64,000 nt of DNA from Candidatus Nitrosymbiomonas proteolyticus (GTDB lineage Bacteria; Armatimonadota; Fimbriimonadia; Fimbriimonadales; Fimbriimonadaceae). Positions within the stretch are counted from its first letter, which is position 1, and every line of letters starts with the position of its first letter. The position numbers and the translations under genes are program-made. Positions 26,821 through 35,629 of this stretch are shown here, in pieces. The notes below the pieces were generated by a model. It was not told where the DNA came from. It made no database searches and saw only the letters and a list, made by a program, of their open reading frames with translations. The stretch covers positions 806,001 through 870,000 of the forward strand of contig AP021858.1 in assembly GCA_017347465.1 (NCBI GenBank), written 5' to 3'.

Positions 26821-27612
26821 GTGCCCCACGACTTCGCGATACCCGGCGATTGGCTCACGCTGGTGGTTCTCTTCGTCGTGGGTGGCGTGGCGAGCGCGAT
26901 CAACACGGTGGCGGGAGGGGGCTCACTGCTCTCGTTCCCCAGCTTGATCGGGTTCGGGGTTCCCTCGGTCGAGGCCAACGCCACCAACGCAGCCTCGCTA
27001 TGGCCCGGCTCCATCGGCGGGGCATTCGGCTTTCGAAACTTGCTCTCTGTCGCGGGCCACCACCTCAAAACCCTGCTGCCGCCGACGCTGATCGGGTCCG
27101 TCCTCGGCGCGTGGATCCTGATTCATTCGAGCCCGAAGTCGTTCGATTTCGCGGTGCCGTTCTTGATTCTCCTTGCATCGCTGATGCTGGCCTTTCAATC
27201 GCGGATCAAGTCGTGGTCGATCCGACATAGCCGCGAGGTCTCGCCTCTGGCCGGGATCGTGATTCAGTTCTTCGTCGCGCTCTATGGCGGCTACTTCGGC
27301 GCAGGGATGGGCCTCATGATGCTGGCTTCGTTTACGCTCTACATCGAGGGCACGATCCACGAACTCAACGCGATGAAGGTGTGGTTGGGCCTCGTGATCA
27401 ACTTCGCCGCCACGGTTTTGTTCCTCATTTCGGGCAAGGTCTTGCTCGTAGCCTGCCTTGCGGTGGCGCTGGGAGGAATCCTGGGCGGATACCTCGCCGC
27501 TGTACTCTCGCAAAAGGTCGACTCCGAGAAGCTGCGGATCGCCATCGCGGCTTATGGGTTCGCTATGTCGGCGTACTTCTTCTATCGCCTGGTTCAGTCA
27601 AACCTTATTTGA
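26821..27612 (+). CDS. TSUP/TauE-family membrane transporter
   Basis: 263 residues with about eight membrane helices in two similar halves, each starting with a glycine-rich segment (FVVGGVASAINTVAGGGSLL; FFVALYGGYFGAGMGLMML), the hallmark of the TauE/SafE (TSUP) family, which exports sulfite or organosulfonates or takes up sulfur compounds. The start is GTG at 26821 with TAAAGT (26809-26814) 6 bases upstream and no ribosome-binding sequence, suggesting a leaderless mRNA. It overlaps the convergent S9 peptidase gene by 8 bases. Confidence 0.88.
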   Translation: MPHDFAIPGDWLTLVVLFVVGGVASAINTVAGGGSLLSFPSLIGFGVPSVEANATNAASLWPGSIGGAFGFRNLLSVAGHHLKTLLPPTLIGSVLGAWILIHSSPKSFDFAVPFLILLASLMLAFQSRIKSWSIRHSREVSPLAGIVIQFFVALYGGYFGAGMGLMMLASFTLYIEGTIHELNAMKVWLGLVINFAATVLFLISGKVLLVACLAVALGGILGGYLAAVLSQKVDSEKLRIAIAAYGFAMSAYFFYRLVQSNLI

Positions 27613-29620
27613 GCCAGCGACGCCACCACCCCAGAATCTCGTTCAGCCGATGAAGCCGAAGGTCGGGGGGGCCGCTACGCGACATACCGTGGGACGTGTT
27701 GGAGGGATATCGCACGAAGCGGCTCGGAACGCCCTCCTGTTGGAGCGCGGTGAACACCTGTTCGCTCTGCTCGACGTTGCACCGGAGGTCGCCTTCCGAG
27801 TGGATGATCAGCATCGGGGTCTTGACGCTCTTGAAGTAGGCGATCGGCGACTGCTTCCAAAGTTCTTCGATGTCCTTGAGATCGCCCCAAGCGGTTCCCT
27901 TGAAGTAGGCGTCTTTGTTGAAGGGAAAGTCGCTGTTGCCGGCCATCGAAACCATGTTCGAGACGCACCGGTCGGTGATCGCAGCCTTGAGCTTTGGTGT
28001 TTGCCCCACGACCCAGTTCGTCATGTACCCGCCGTAGCTTCCTCCCATCACGCCCATCGAACCCGCATCGATATAGGGCTGATGCTCCATCCAGTGCAAG
28101 ACGGTCTGAATGTCGATCCAATCCTTGTTGCCCCAATCCCCCTTGATCGCCTCGCAAAACGCCTCGCCGTAGCCTTTCGAACCCCGGGGATTCGAGTACA
28201 CGACCACATAGCCCTCAGCGGCGAGGACCTGGAACTCGTGGAAGAACGTCCATCCGTATTGCGCGTGCGGGCCCCCGTGAATCTCCAGAACCGCAGGGTG
28301 CGTTTTCTTCGAGCCCGTTTCCGTGGGCTCGATCACCCATACGTGGACTCGGGAGCCGTCGGGAGTGTCGAGCCAGAAGTCCTTCGGCTCGGCGATCTTG
28401 AGACCCGAGAGGAGCTTGCCGTTGAAATCGGTCAGGACTTGAGGTTTGCCTTGAGTGCGGTCGAGGTCCAGCACGGCGACTTCGTGCAGCGTCGTCGCAT
28501 CTCCCCAGGTGCAACTGACCTTGGACCCATCCTTGGAGACCGTTCCAAGCGCGACGTTGTGCTTGCCTTGCGTGAGGAACTCGACGCCCCCTTTCTCGCG
28601 CGAGACCATCGCCACGTGCTGTTCCCCGTTTGCGCCGATCTGGACGTAAAGGGCGTTCGAATCGGGCGCCCAAACAAGGGCGGCCTCGAAACTCGCTTCT
28701 TTGGAGTCACCCAGCGTCGCAGCCGTCAGACAGTAGTCGTCGCTTTCAGTAAGACATCGGGGGTCGCCTCCTTCGGCCGGGACCACCCATAGCCGGTCGT
28801 TCTTTACGCCCCAGGGGTCATCCTCCGAAACCCTGCCTGCATAGGCGATCCACTTTCCGTCTGGGGAGACCTTGACGCCGCCTTTCGGACCCTTGGGCAG
28901 TCCGGCGAGCTTCTTGACCTTGCCCTTGAGGTCGACAAGATACATCTGGTCGTTGTCGGGCTCGGCAAACGGCCGCTTGTTGGCGGTGTGGCAAACGGCG
29001 AGCGATTTCGAATCCGGGAACCAGTCGAAGCTGAAGAACCCTGTGGGATCCTTGTCGTAAAGGACCCTGTGCTCGCCCGTCGCGACATCGACGACGTACA
29101 GGGCAAATCGCTGCGGGCCGAAGTAACCGTCGCCGTCCAACCGGTACCAAATGTCCTCCAGTTCCCAAGGCGGGTCGCTCAGCCCCTTTTCTTCCCGCTC
29201 TTTCTTGGCCTTCTCCGTTCGGTTGGGGTGCGTCTCGCGGAAGCTGACGGCGATCATCGAACCATCGGGCGACCACGAAAAAGCGCCAATGGAGCCCTCG
29301 GGCAGCGATGTGAGCTTTTGGGCCTCTCCCCCCGAGGCAGAAAGAAGGTGAATCTGCTGGGAAGGTTTTTCCCTTCCCGAAACGAAGGCGATACGATCGC
29401 CGGTCGGTGACCACCTCCCCGCGGCGTTGCCCCCTTCACCCGCCGTCCATTGCTTCACTTCGCCGGAGAGCGACACCGAGTACAAGTTCGTGATGTACTT
29501 GTTCTTTTCGTTGATGTGCTTCTTCGCAAAGAGCACGCACGACCCGTCGGGGCTCATCCGGGCGTCGCCGACGAACTGAAATTGGAGCAACGTGTCCGGC
29601 TGGATCGGCTTCTTGGGCAT
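27605..29620 (-). CDS. S9 family prolyl-oligopeptidase / acylaminoacyl peptidase
   Basis: 671 residues, start ATG 29620 with TAACCT (29633-29628) 7 bases upstream. The N-terminal two thirds is a beta-propeller with WD-like turns (FVGDARMSPDGSCVLFA, WSPTGDRIAFVSG, FDWFPDSKSLAVC). The C-terminal alpha/beta-hydrolase domain has the nucleophile Ser in GGSYGGYMT, the Asp in HSEGDLRC and the His in SNTSHGMSR. No signal peptide, so probably cytoplasmic and acting on short peptides. It overlaps the convergent TSUP gene by 8 bases. Confidence 0.92.
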   Translation of the reverse strand: MPKKPIQPDTLLQFQFVGDARMSPDGSCVLFAKKHINEKNKYITNLYSVSLSGEVKQWTAGEGGNAAGRWSPTGDRIAFVSGREKPSQQIHLLSASGGEAQKLTSLPEGSIGAFSWSPDGSMIAVSFRETHPNRTEKAKKEREEKGLSDPPWELEDIWYRLDGDGYFGPQRFALYVVDVATGEHRVLYDKDPTGFFSFDWFPDSKSLAVCHTANKRPFAEPDNDQMYLVDLKGKVKKLAGLPKGPKGGVKVSPDGKWIAYAGRVSEDDPWGVKNDRLWVVPAEGGDPRCLTESDDYCLTAATLGDSKEASFEAALVWAPDSNALYVQIGANGEQHVAMVSREKGGVEFLTQGKHNVALGTVSKDGSKVSCTWGDATTLHEVAVLDLDRTQGKPQVLTDFNGKLLSGLKIAEPKDFWLDTPDGSRVHVWVIEPTETGSKKTHPAVLEIHGGPHAQYGWTFFHEFQVLAAEGYVVVYSNPRGSKGYGEAFCEAIKGDWGNKDWIDIQTVLHWMEHQPYIDAGSMGVMGGSYGGYMTNWVVGQTPKLKAAITDRCVSNMVSMAGNSDFPFNKDAYFKGTAWGDLKDIEELWKQSPIAYFKSVKTPMLIIHSEGDLRCNVEQSEQVFTALQQEGVPSRFVRYPSNTSHGMSRSGPPDLRLHRLNEILGWWRRWLK

Positions 29621-29732
29621 GAAACCGAGGTTACCCTTCGGGGCGGCAGTCATTCTTGCCTGGATTCTTCCGCCATCGCTCCATTGGCACGCCTCATGCA
29701 CTCCCTGAGGGCACAGCAACGGAGAACAAACC

Positions 29733-30407
29733 ATGAATCGGCTACCTATCATTGCACTGGCGAGCGCCGCCCTATGTGGATCAGCGCTTGCTTTTCCTAC
29801 GATGAACTTCGACAGCAAAGGAAAGGGCAGGAACGTCAAGATTTCGGTCGACGAAGGCGACCACTACTCTACGGTCTTCAGCGGCGAACTGAACCTCTGG
29901 TTCAACACCTCCGCCACCGACTCCGTCCTTCTGACCGGCTTCTGCACGACGCCCGACGTCGTGATGTCGGGTGGGACATGGGGAGTGACGGCCACCGACA
30001 CGACCTTCCTTGGCAGCAAGGGCGGGCAGATCGCTCACCTGGTCAACACCTACGCGCCGTCCATCTTCGCAGCGGGCGATACTTCGGCGCACAAGGACGC
30101 GGCCATGGCCCTTCAACTCGCCGTTTGGGAGATCGCGTTCGAGACCTCCTCGACGTTTGACGTCACCGACGGCCTGTTCCGCGCCAAGAGGACGGACGGA
30201 AGCGCGTTCACGACCGCCCAGACCAGCCTCATCGATACGTACCTCAACGACGATGGATCAGACGTTGCGCCGCTCTATGCGGCCGCGCTCGATCAACACG
30301 GCCACCGCACCAGCCAGGACATCGTCACCCCCGTGCCGGAACCGGCCTCCCTCGGTGCGCTTGCGGTCGGACTCCTTGGCGTGCTTCGACGCCGCAACGC
30401 GAAGTAA
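29733..30407 (+). CDS. PEP-CTERM sorted secreted protein
   Basis: 224 residues. The ATG at 29733 follows GGAGAACAAACC. It has a signal peptide (PIIALASAALCGSALA), a beta-rich body with FCTTPDVVMSGG and LQLAVWEIAFE, and a tail PVPEPASLGALAVGLLGVLR ending in RRNAK. The body resembles the other PEP-CTERM protein at 23230-23838 (shared FC...D, A-[IV]-W-E-x-[LA]-[YF] segment), so the two are probably paralogs with a surface role. A strong terminator follows. Confidence 0.88.
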   Translation: MNRLPIIALASAALCGSALAFPTMNFDSKGKGRNVKISVDEGDHYSTVFSGELNLWFNTSATDSVLLTGFCTTPDVVMSGGTWGVTATDTTFLGSKGGQIAHLVNTYAPSIFAAGDTSAHKDAAMALQLAVWEIAFETSSTFDVTDGLFRAKRTDGSAFTTAQTSLIDTYLNDDGSDVAPLYAAALDQHGHRTSQDIVTPVPEPASLGALAVGLLGVLRRRNAK

Positions 30408-30432
30408 CTCTTTCATTGGTTCGCTTGCGCTT

Positions 30433-30466
30433 TGGACCGAGAGCAAATGCTTTCGGTCCATTTTTT
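30433..30466 (+). terminator. Rho-independent terminator
   Basis: A twelve-pair stem TGGACCGAGAGC / GCTTTCGGTCCA with one G-T pair and an AAAT loop, followed by six Ts (30461-30466). It ends the PEP-CTERM transcript. Confidence 0.9.
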
Positions 30467-30521
30467 CACTATCCGCCCAGAGAGGTGACCCAAACGCTGG
30501 GACAACCGCACTTGGGCAGAG

Positions 30522-31424
30522 CTACTTGAAGTGCCTTCCGACTTCGTTGGCGTAGTCCTTCCCCAGCCAGTGCGCATTCTCGGACAGCCAGTCGCTCAGT
30601 TTCGTCGAGCACTTCGCGGGCTCCGTGGAAACCAACAATCCGCTCATAAGCCCCCTGACCTCTTCACGGGTGAGTACCACATCCTTCAACCTGATTCCCA
30701 GGAGAGCGCTCGCCCAGTAGGCGCAGCTTGGAGGCATGTGGACAATCCGCGCAGGGCGCCCGATCGCCTCAGCGATACGTCGCACCCAATCGCCGAAGGC
30801 GAACACTTCAGGGCCGCAAGCGTCCGTTGTTTCCGAGCCCTTTGCGTCCAGACTTGCCAGCATTAGCGCCGCATAGTCCTCCACAAAAGTGGGCTGCATC
30901 CCGTATTTCCCGCTTCCGGGCACACCGAAAAGGGGGAGATTCCTCAACACCCACGCGATGTTGTTGATCAACACGTCTTCCCTGCCGAAGATCACGTTCG
31001 GTCGAAGGATCGTGAATGGGATTCCTGTCGCCTTGAGGTGTTCTTCGACCTGGGCCTTGCCACGGTAGTAGCCGAGAGGCGATTGGAGCGAGGGGTTCGT
31101 GATGCTGGTGTGGACGATTCGCCCGACGCCCGCTCTGCTGGCGGCGTCGAAGAGCAGCTTCGAGTTCTCGACCGCCCTCTCAAAGGTCATGCCGCGGTAG
31201 GGAAAACGAATCCAGTACGTATTCACAAACGCATGCGCGCCCTTCATGGCCTCCACGAGGCCGTCTGGATCACTAAAATCCATTCGCGCAACTTCAACCT
31301 TGCTTCCAAAGGGGTTGGGGCGGTCAGGGTGTCCGGTGAGAGTACGCACGGGCTCGCCACGCTCGACAAGCAGCTTTGTGAGGTACTTGCCTGAGTACGA
31401 GAATGCGCCGGTGACGATCGTCAT
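30522..31424 (-). CDS. NAD(P)-dependent epimerase/dehydratase-like (atypical SDR) protein
   Basis: 300 residues, start ATG 31424 with AGGA about 9 bases upstream. The N-terminal dinucleotide-binding segment is IVTGAFSYSGKYLTKLL, a variant of TGxxGxxG in which Ser-Tyr replaces Gly, as in NmrA-like/NDUFA9-like SDRs. Other visible parts are the strand VARMDFSDPDGLVEAM, the YYRGKAQVE segment with the catalytic-type Tyr and Lys, and TILRPNVIFG. It could be a quinone-pool-associated or redox-sensing protein; the substrate is unknown. Confidence 0.8.
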   Translation of the reverse strand: MTIVTGAFSYSGKYLTKLLVERGEPVRTLTGHPDRPNPFGSKVEVARMDFSDPDGLVEAMKGAHAFVNTYWIRFPYRGMTFERAVENSKLLFDAASRAGVGRIVHTSITNPSLQSPLGYYRGKAQVEEHLKATGIPFTILRPNVIFGREDVLINNIAWVLRNLPLFGVPGSGKYGMQPTFVEDYAALMLASLDAKGSETTDACGPEVFAFGDWVRRIAEAIGRPARIVHMPPSCAYWASALLGIRLKDVVLTREEVRGLMSGLLVSTEPAKCSTKLSDWLSENAHWLGKDYANEVGRHFK

Positions 31425-31536
31425 TTGGGTCTTCCTGTCCTGCACGGTACCCGGCACCAGGGGAAGCCAAGGTTCGAATCCAATACCGCACCCTTCCGGT
31501 AGAGGTCTTCATTCGAGGAAGCGAGGATTGATCTTG

Positions 31537-33924
31537 CTACTTGGGTCGAATGCTCAGTTTGAGCGTCGAATACCCATCGATCTCGAAGTGCTCGATCCGA
31601 ATCCTGTGCGCGCCGCCAAGCGAAACCTGGGCGGAGTCGAGGGTCGGGCCGTGCCAGGTCCAGTTCTCGACCACGAGCTTGTCGTCGATCCAGACTTTCA
31701 CGCCGTCATCGCTCGTGACCTCAAGCACGTATTCCCCAGGGGGAACCTGGAACGTCCCTTCGGCGAGCGTCGCAAAGAAGTCCGCCGGGAGCCCTGGGCC
31801 GATCGCGCCGCCCCATGCATAGTTCAGTTCCTGGACGCGCTCTTCCCGGATCGCCTTGCCCTCCTTGAGCATCTTCCTGAAGGCGTCGTACTGAGTCCGA
31901 GGTTCCTGCGTGCCCTTGTCGTAAACGAACCACTTCACGGTCCAATCGATCGGCAAGTGAAACCTCCGATAACCGAATCTCACTGGCTGACCCGCGGGGG
32001 TGACCCTGCCGCGGAAGTCCGTAGTCGCTTCGCCCACGTACTCGAATTCAAGCTGGCGATCGATCGACTGCCCGGCCTCGTACTTGACCCTGAGGAACGT
32101 GGGGGTTGGGAAGTGGGTCGGCGCATGGCCGATCTCCTTCCAGTTCTCGCCGTCGGCAGAGGTGGCGACGATCTTCATGTCCACGGCCCGCAAGAGCCTC
32201 GCCATGCCCGACGGGCCCAACACCTCGAAGACCTGCTCTCCGCTTTCGATCTTCGTTCGGGGCCAGAGCTTGGGCGACTTGAAGTCGTAGGGCCCCCATT
32301 CATCCACGAGAATGTAGCGCCTGCCCCTGAGTTGGCCCGGCTTCAGGAACGGGCGAATGCCGCCCTCCAGGGGGCGAGGGGCGAACGGCGCGACCGCGCC
32401 TTGGTGCGGCTCGACACCTTTGAAATCGCTCGGCATGGGGTACCACGCGACTTGGAACCTCGCAAGGTAGTCCTCGGTTTTGAGATCGAGCCCCTGGATT
32501 ACGTTTCCGCTCCCCAACATGAGGGGGGGCGACGGCTTGTAGGAGGGGTCGGTCTCGATCGAGTTATCGACGCCTTCGGGGATCGGAATAGCCTCCGTGG
32601 CGAGCACGAGATTCCCCCGGAACTGGAGTCCCGGCGCTTGGCCGTCCACCTTCACGACCTCTTTCACGCTGCCAAAGAGGTTGCCAAGGATGCGCGCGCC
32701 CTTGGTGTCTCGCAGCCGCACCGCAGTTCCGGCGAGGTCATGGAACTGGTTCTCGTGAAGGTACGGGTCGCGGCTCGAAGTGTCTCTGTTCTTCGGGTAG
32801 CCCCAGTTGGGGTCTTGGCTGGGGTTTTGCCAAAGAACGATCCCGTTCAAATCGCGCCGGAAGACGTTTCGATAGAACTCATTGTCCTGCCCGTGCTCGA
32901 GGGCGATGCCTTCGGCGTTCAGCCCGAAAGTATTGGCGATCACCTTCGTGTCGTAGCTGTAGCCGCCCCAAATCCCGTGCCAGCACTCGAGGATCAGGTT
33001 GTTGACGAACGAGTTGCGGCTGAAGGTGGCCTCGATCCCGTTCGTCGGCGCGTGGCTGAAGTCGTTGCCGAAAAGCAGGTTGTCGTTGCAGCCCCCTTGC
33101 CCGGTGTCCATCGTGGTCTGGCCCGCCCACAAAAAGAACCCATCGCCGCCGTGCGTCACGGAGTTGTAGGCGAACACGTTCTTGTGAGACTGCTCGTAGA
33201 CGAGGATGCCTGCGGAGTCCTGACCCCTGTTGTAGACGCCGTGGCTGTAGCCGCGAACGCACCAATCGATCCGGTTGTGGAGGATGCGGTTCGCGCTCGA
33301 TCGGTACATCGCAAGCCCCACGCCGGAGAGAAACGAGAAGTTGGAGTTCCCCACGAGCCCCTGATCGCACCGGGTGAGCATGAGTCCGTTGAGCGAGCCG
33401 ATCACTCGAAGGTTCCGCACCTCGAACCCGTCGCAATCTTCGAGATAGGCCCCACAACCCTTGGCGATCCACTCGCCCTTTTCGTTGTGGTGATAGCTCA
33501 TCCAGTCCGCGCCGTCCTCGCGGTCCAGCGTCGAAAGCAAGCGCGGTTTGTAGCCGTAGGAAAAGTCGCAGTCCAGTACCTTGAGACCCCGGACGCCTCG
33601 GGCGAAAAGCCCGATCCTGTAGCCTCGGGCCTTGAGGTTCTTGACCGTAACGTTCGAGCCCTCGACGATCAGGGCGGTCCCCTTTCTCCGGTCAGGATCG
33701 ACGTCTTCACCGGTTCCCCGCAAAGTCGCGCCGCCAAAGTCCACGACGATTCCGTCGCCCTGAATGCGGATCGCCGAGGATTGGGCGTCGTCTGCCGCGT
33801 TTGCGAATTCGTACACCTTGGCGACGACTCTGGCCGAGCCCCGAATCACCATTCCGGGCCGAAGTTCGATCGCTTGTTCCGAACCGGGCGCAAGACTCAT
33901 GCAAAGGGCGGCGAGGTAGATCAT
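31537..33924 (-). CDS. Secreted beta-helix protein with C-terminal PA14 domain
   Basis: 795 residues, start ATG 33924 with GGAG about 8 bases upstream and a signal peptide (MIYLAALCMSLAPGSEQ). Residues about 50-400 form a right-handed beta-helix (GIVVDFGGATLRGTGEDV, NVTVKNLKARGYRIGLF, SANRILHNRIDWCVRGYS). A middle part (about 400-650) is beta-rich, and the C-terminus (about 660-795) is a PA14 domain, a carbohydrate-binding fold (FQVPPGEYVLEVTSDDGVKV, then WIDDKLVVENW). This suggests a surface polysaccharide-binding or degrading role. It lies 16 bases downstream of the amidohydrolase gene. Confidence 0.85.
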   Translation of the reverse strand: MIYLAALCMSLAPGSEQAIELRPGMVIRGSARVVAKVYEFANAADDAQSSAIRIQGDGIVVDFGGATLRGTGEDVDPDRRKGTALIVEGSNVTVKNLKARGYRIGLFARGVRGLKVLDCDFSYGYKPRLLSTLDREDGADWMSYHHNEKGEWIAKGCGAYLEDCDGFEVRNLRVIGSLNGLMLTRCDQGLVGNSNFSFLSGVGLAMYRSSANRILHNRIDWCVRGYSHGVYNRGQDSAGILVYEQSHKNVFAYNSVTHGGDGFFLWAGQTTMDTGQGGCNDNLLFGNDFSHAPTNGIEATFSRNSFVNNLILECWHGIWGGYSYDTKVIANTFGLNAEGIALEHGQDNEFYRNVFRRDLNGIVLWQNPSQDPNWGYPKNRDTSSRDPYLHENQFHDLAGTAVRLRDTKGARILGNLFGSVKEVVKVDGQAPGLQFRGNLVLATEAIPIPEGVDNSIETDPSYKPSPPLMLGSGNVIQGLDLKTEDYLARFQVAWYPMPSDFKGVEPHQGAVAPFAPRPLEGGIRPFLKPGQLRGRRYILVDEWGPYDFKSPKLWPRTKIESGEQVFEVLGPSGMARLLRAVDMKIVATSADGENWKEIGHAPTHFPTPTFLRVKYEAGQSIDRQLEFEYVGEATTDFRGRVTPAGQPVRFGYRRFHLPIDWTVKWFVYDKGTQEPRTQYDAFRKMLKEGKAIREERVQELNYAWGGAIGPGLPADFFATLAEGTFQVPPGEYVLEVTSDDGVKVWIDDKLVVENWTWHGPTLDSAQVSLGGAHRIRIEHFEIDGYSTLKLSIRPK

Positions 33925-33940
33925 GGCGCTCCGCCAGCTT

Positions 33941-35563
33941 TTACCCGGCTTTTCGTACTCTTCGCCCCTCCACCCACACTTCGACCGGCCGGATCTGATC
34001 CCAGCGGCGGAACGGTCCAAACGGCGACGCATTCAGGATGAGGAAGTCGGCCCGGTAACCCGGCTCGATCTTGCCGATCTCGTCTTCCATGAACATCGCG
34101 TAGGCGGCGTAGGTCGTATAGCAGCGAAGGGCCTCAGCCACCGTCAGGTTTTCTTGCGTCATCCAGAACTTGCCGTCGAGCGTCTTTCCTGTGACTGCGG
34201 CCTCGATTCCGAGGAACGGATTGATGGAAACGACGGGCCAATCGGAGCCGAAGGCCACGATTGCGCCGGAATCGAGCAGCGACTTGAAGGCGTAGCTCGC
34301 CCTGCTTCGACGCTCGCCGATGCGCTCTTCGGCATATCTCCCGTCGTCCGCCTTGTGATAGGGCTGCATGCTGGCGATCACGCCGAGCGCGCCAAACCGG
34401 GGGATGTCTTCGGCCAAGAGGTGTTGCGTGTGCTCGCTCCGGCACCTCGCCGCGCGAAGTTGTGGATAGGCCTTTTGAAGGATATTGAGCAACACGTGGT
34501 TCGCTTCGTCGCCGATCGCGTGGCAGATCGTTTGGAGCCCCGCTCCTTGAGCGTCGCGGCAGTCCTTCTCAAACTCGCCTTCGATCATGCCCGGCATCGG
34601 CAGGCCGCGCCAGTCTTCTTTTCCGGGCTCGTTATCAGAAAACGGGTCGCGCATATAGGCGGTCCGGGAGCCGAGCGAGCCATCCATGTACGCCTTGAAT
34701 CCCCGGACGGACACCCATCCGTCGCGCCCCTTGAACCCCTTGAGCGCCTTCCTCGCACCCGAAACCGAACCCACGGTCGGGTACAAGGAAAACCGCACCG
34801 ACAGGCCGCCCTCTTGGGCCAACTTCTCGTAACGCGACAAGTCTCCCAGCCCGGAAATGTCGCTGACGGCCGTGACGCCGTACTTGTTGGCTTCCTCCAT
34901 CGCTTGCCGAAGCGCCTTCAGAACCTGACCCTCCGTCGCCGGGGGAATCCTACGGCCCACAAGGCCCTGAGCCGTCTCACGGAGAATGCCTGTGGGCTCG
35001 CCCGTGGAAGGGTCCTTGTCGATCACTCCGCCCGGCGGGTTGGGCGTGTCCTTGGTGATCCCCGCGAGTCGGAGCGCCGCGGAGTTCGCAAGCCCTGAGT
35101 GGCCGTCCATCCGGTCGAGCCACAGCGGACGGCCCCCGGTCACGGCATCAACCCACTCCTTGCGCGGAGACTCGGGCTTAGCCCAGCTTTCAACCGTCCA
35201 TTGCCCGCCCAGAATCCACTCCTGGGGTCCCAATCTTTCGGCGTACTCCCTAACTTTACGGATGAAGTCCTCTTTGTCCGCGGCTTCGCGCAGGATGAGG
35301 CGCGACAAGTCGAGACCTCCTCCGATCATGTGCGCGTGGGAGTCGATAAGGCCAGGAAGCACCGTCCGCCCTTGCGCGTCGATCCGCTGGGTCCTGGGGC
35401 CGATGTAGGAGCCGTTCCGGTCCCCCACATACACGAACCTACCTTGCCGAACCGCGGCGAACTCGGCGAACGTCGGCCTTCCGTCGCTCCAAATCTTTGC
35501 GTTCTCGATCACGAGGTCGGCGGGCGCAACGACCCACGGCAGCACAAGGGCAAGGAACGTCAT
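33941..35563 (-). CDS. Amidohydrolase family 3 (YtcJ-like), exported
   Basis: 540 residues. It belongs to the metal-dependent amidohydrolase superfamily: VLPGLIDSHAHMIGGG carries the HxH ligands, SEHTQHL and CHAIGDEANH provide His ligands, and AFGSDWPVVSINPF holds the catalytic Asp. The N-terminus (MTFLALVLPWVVAPADLV) is a short hydrophobic stretch, so it may be exported. The substrate is unknown; family members hydrolyse amides or cyclic imides. The start at 35563 has TAGAAT (35577-35572) 8 bases upstream. Probably co-transcribed with the beta-helix gene. Confidence 0.88.
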   Translation of the reverse strand: MTFLALVLPWVVAPADLVIENAKIWSDGRPTFAEFAAVRQGRFVYVGDRNGSYIGPRTQRIDAQGRTVLPGLIDSHAHMIGGGLDLSRLILREAADKEDFIRKVREYAERLGPQEWILGGQWTVESWAKPESPRKEWVDAVTGGRPLWLDRMDGHSGLANSAALRLAGITKDTPNPPGGVIDKDPSTGEPTGILRETAQGLVGRRIPPATEGQVLKALRQAMEEANKYGVTAVSDISGLGDLSRYEKLAQEGGLSVRFSLYPTVGSVSGARKALKGFKGRDGWVSVRGFKAYMDGSLGSRTAYMRDPFSDNEPGKEDWRGLPMPGMIEGEFEKDCRDAQGAGLQTICHAIGDEANHVLLNILQKAYPQLRAARCRSEHTQHLLAEDIPRFGALGVIASMQPYHKADDGRYAEERIGERRSRASYAFKSLLDSGAIVAFGSDWPVVSINPFLGIEAAVTGKTLDGKFWMTQENLTVAEALRCYTTYAAYAMFMEDEIGKIEPGYRADFLILNASPFGPFRRWDQIRPVEVWVEGRRVRKAG

Positions 35564-35629
35564 GCGGCAAGATTCTACGCGCCGCTTGCTTCTTCCTTCC
35601 CAAAAAGGACCTCGAGCACCCGTCAGAGT

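Noticed and set aside
31246-34041. A 931-codon open frame on the plus strand
   Set aside because: It lies antisense to the beta-helix/PA14 gene and the end of the SDR gene, has no ribosome-binding site, and its composition is that of a GC-rich shadow frame.
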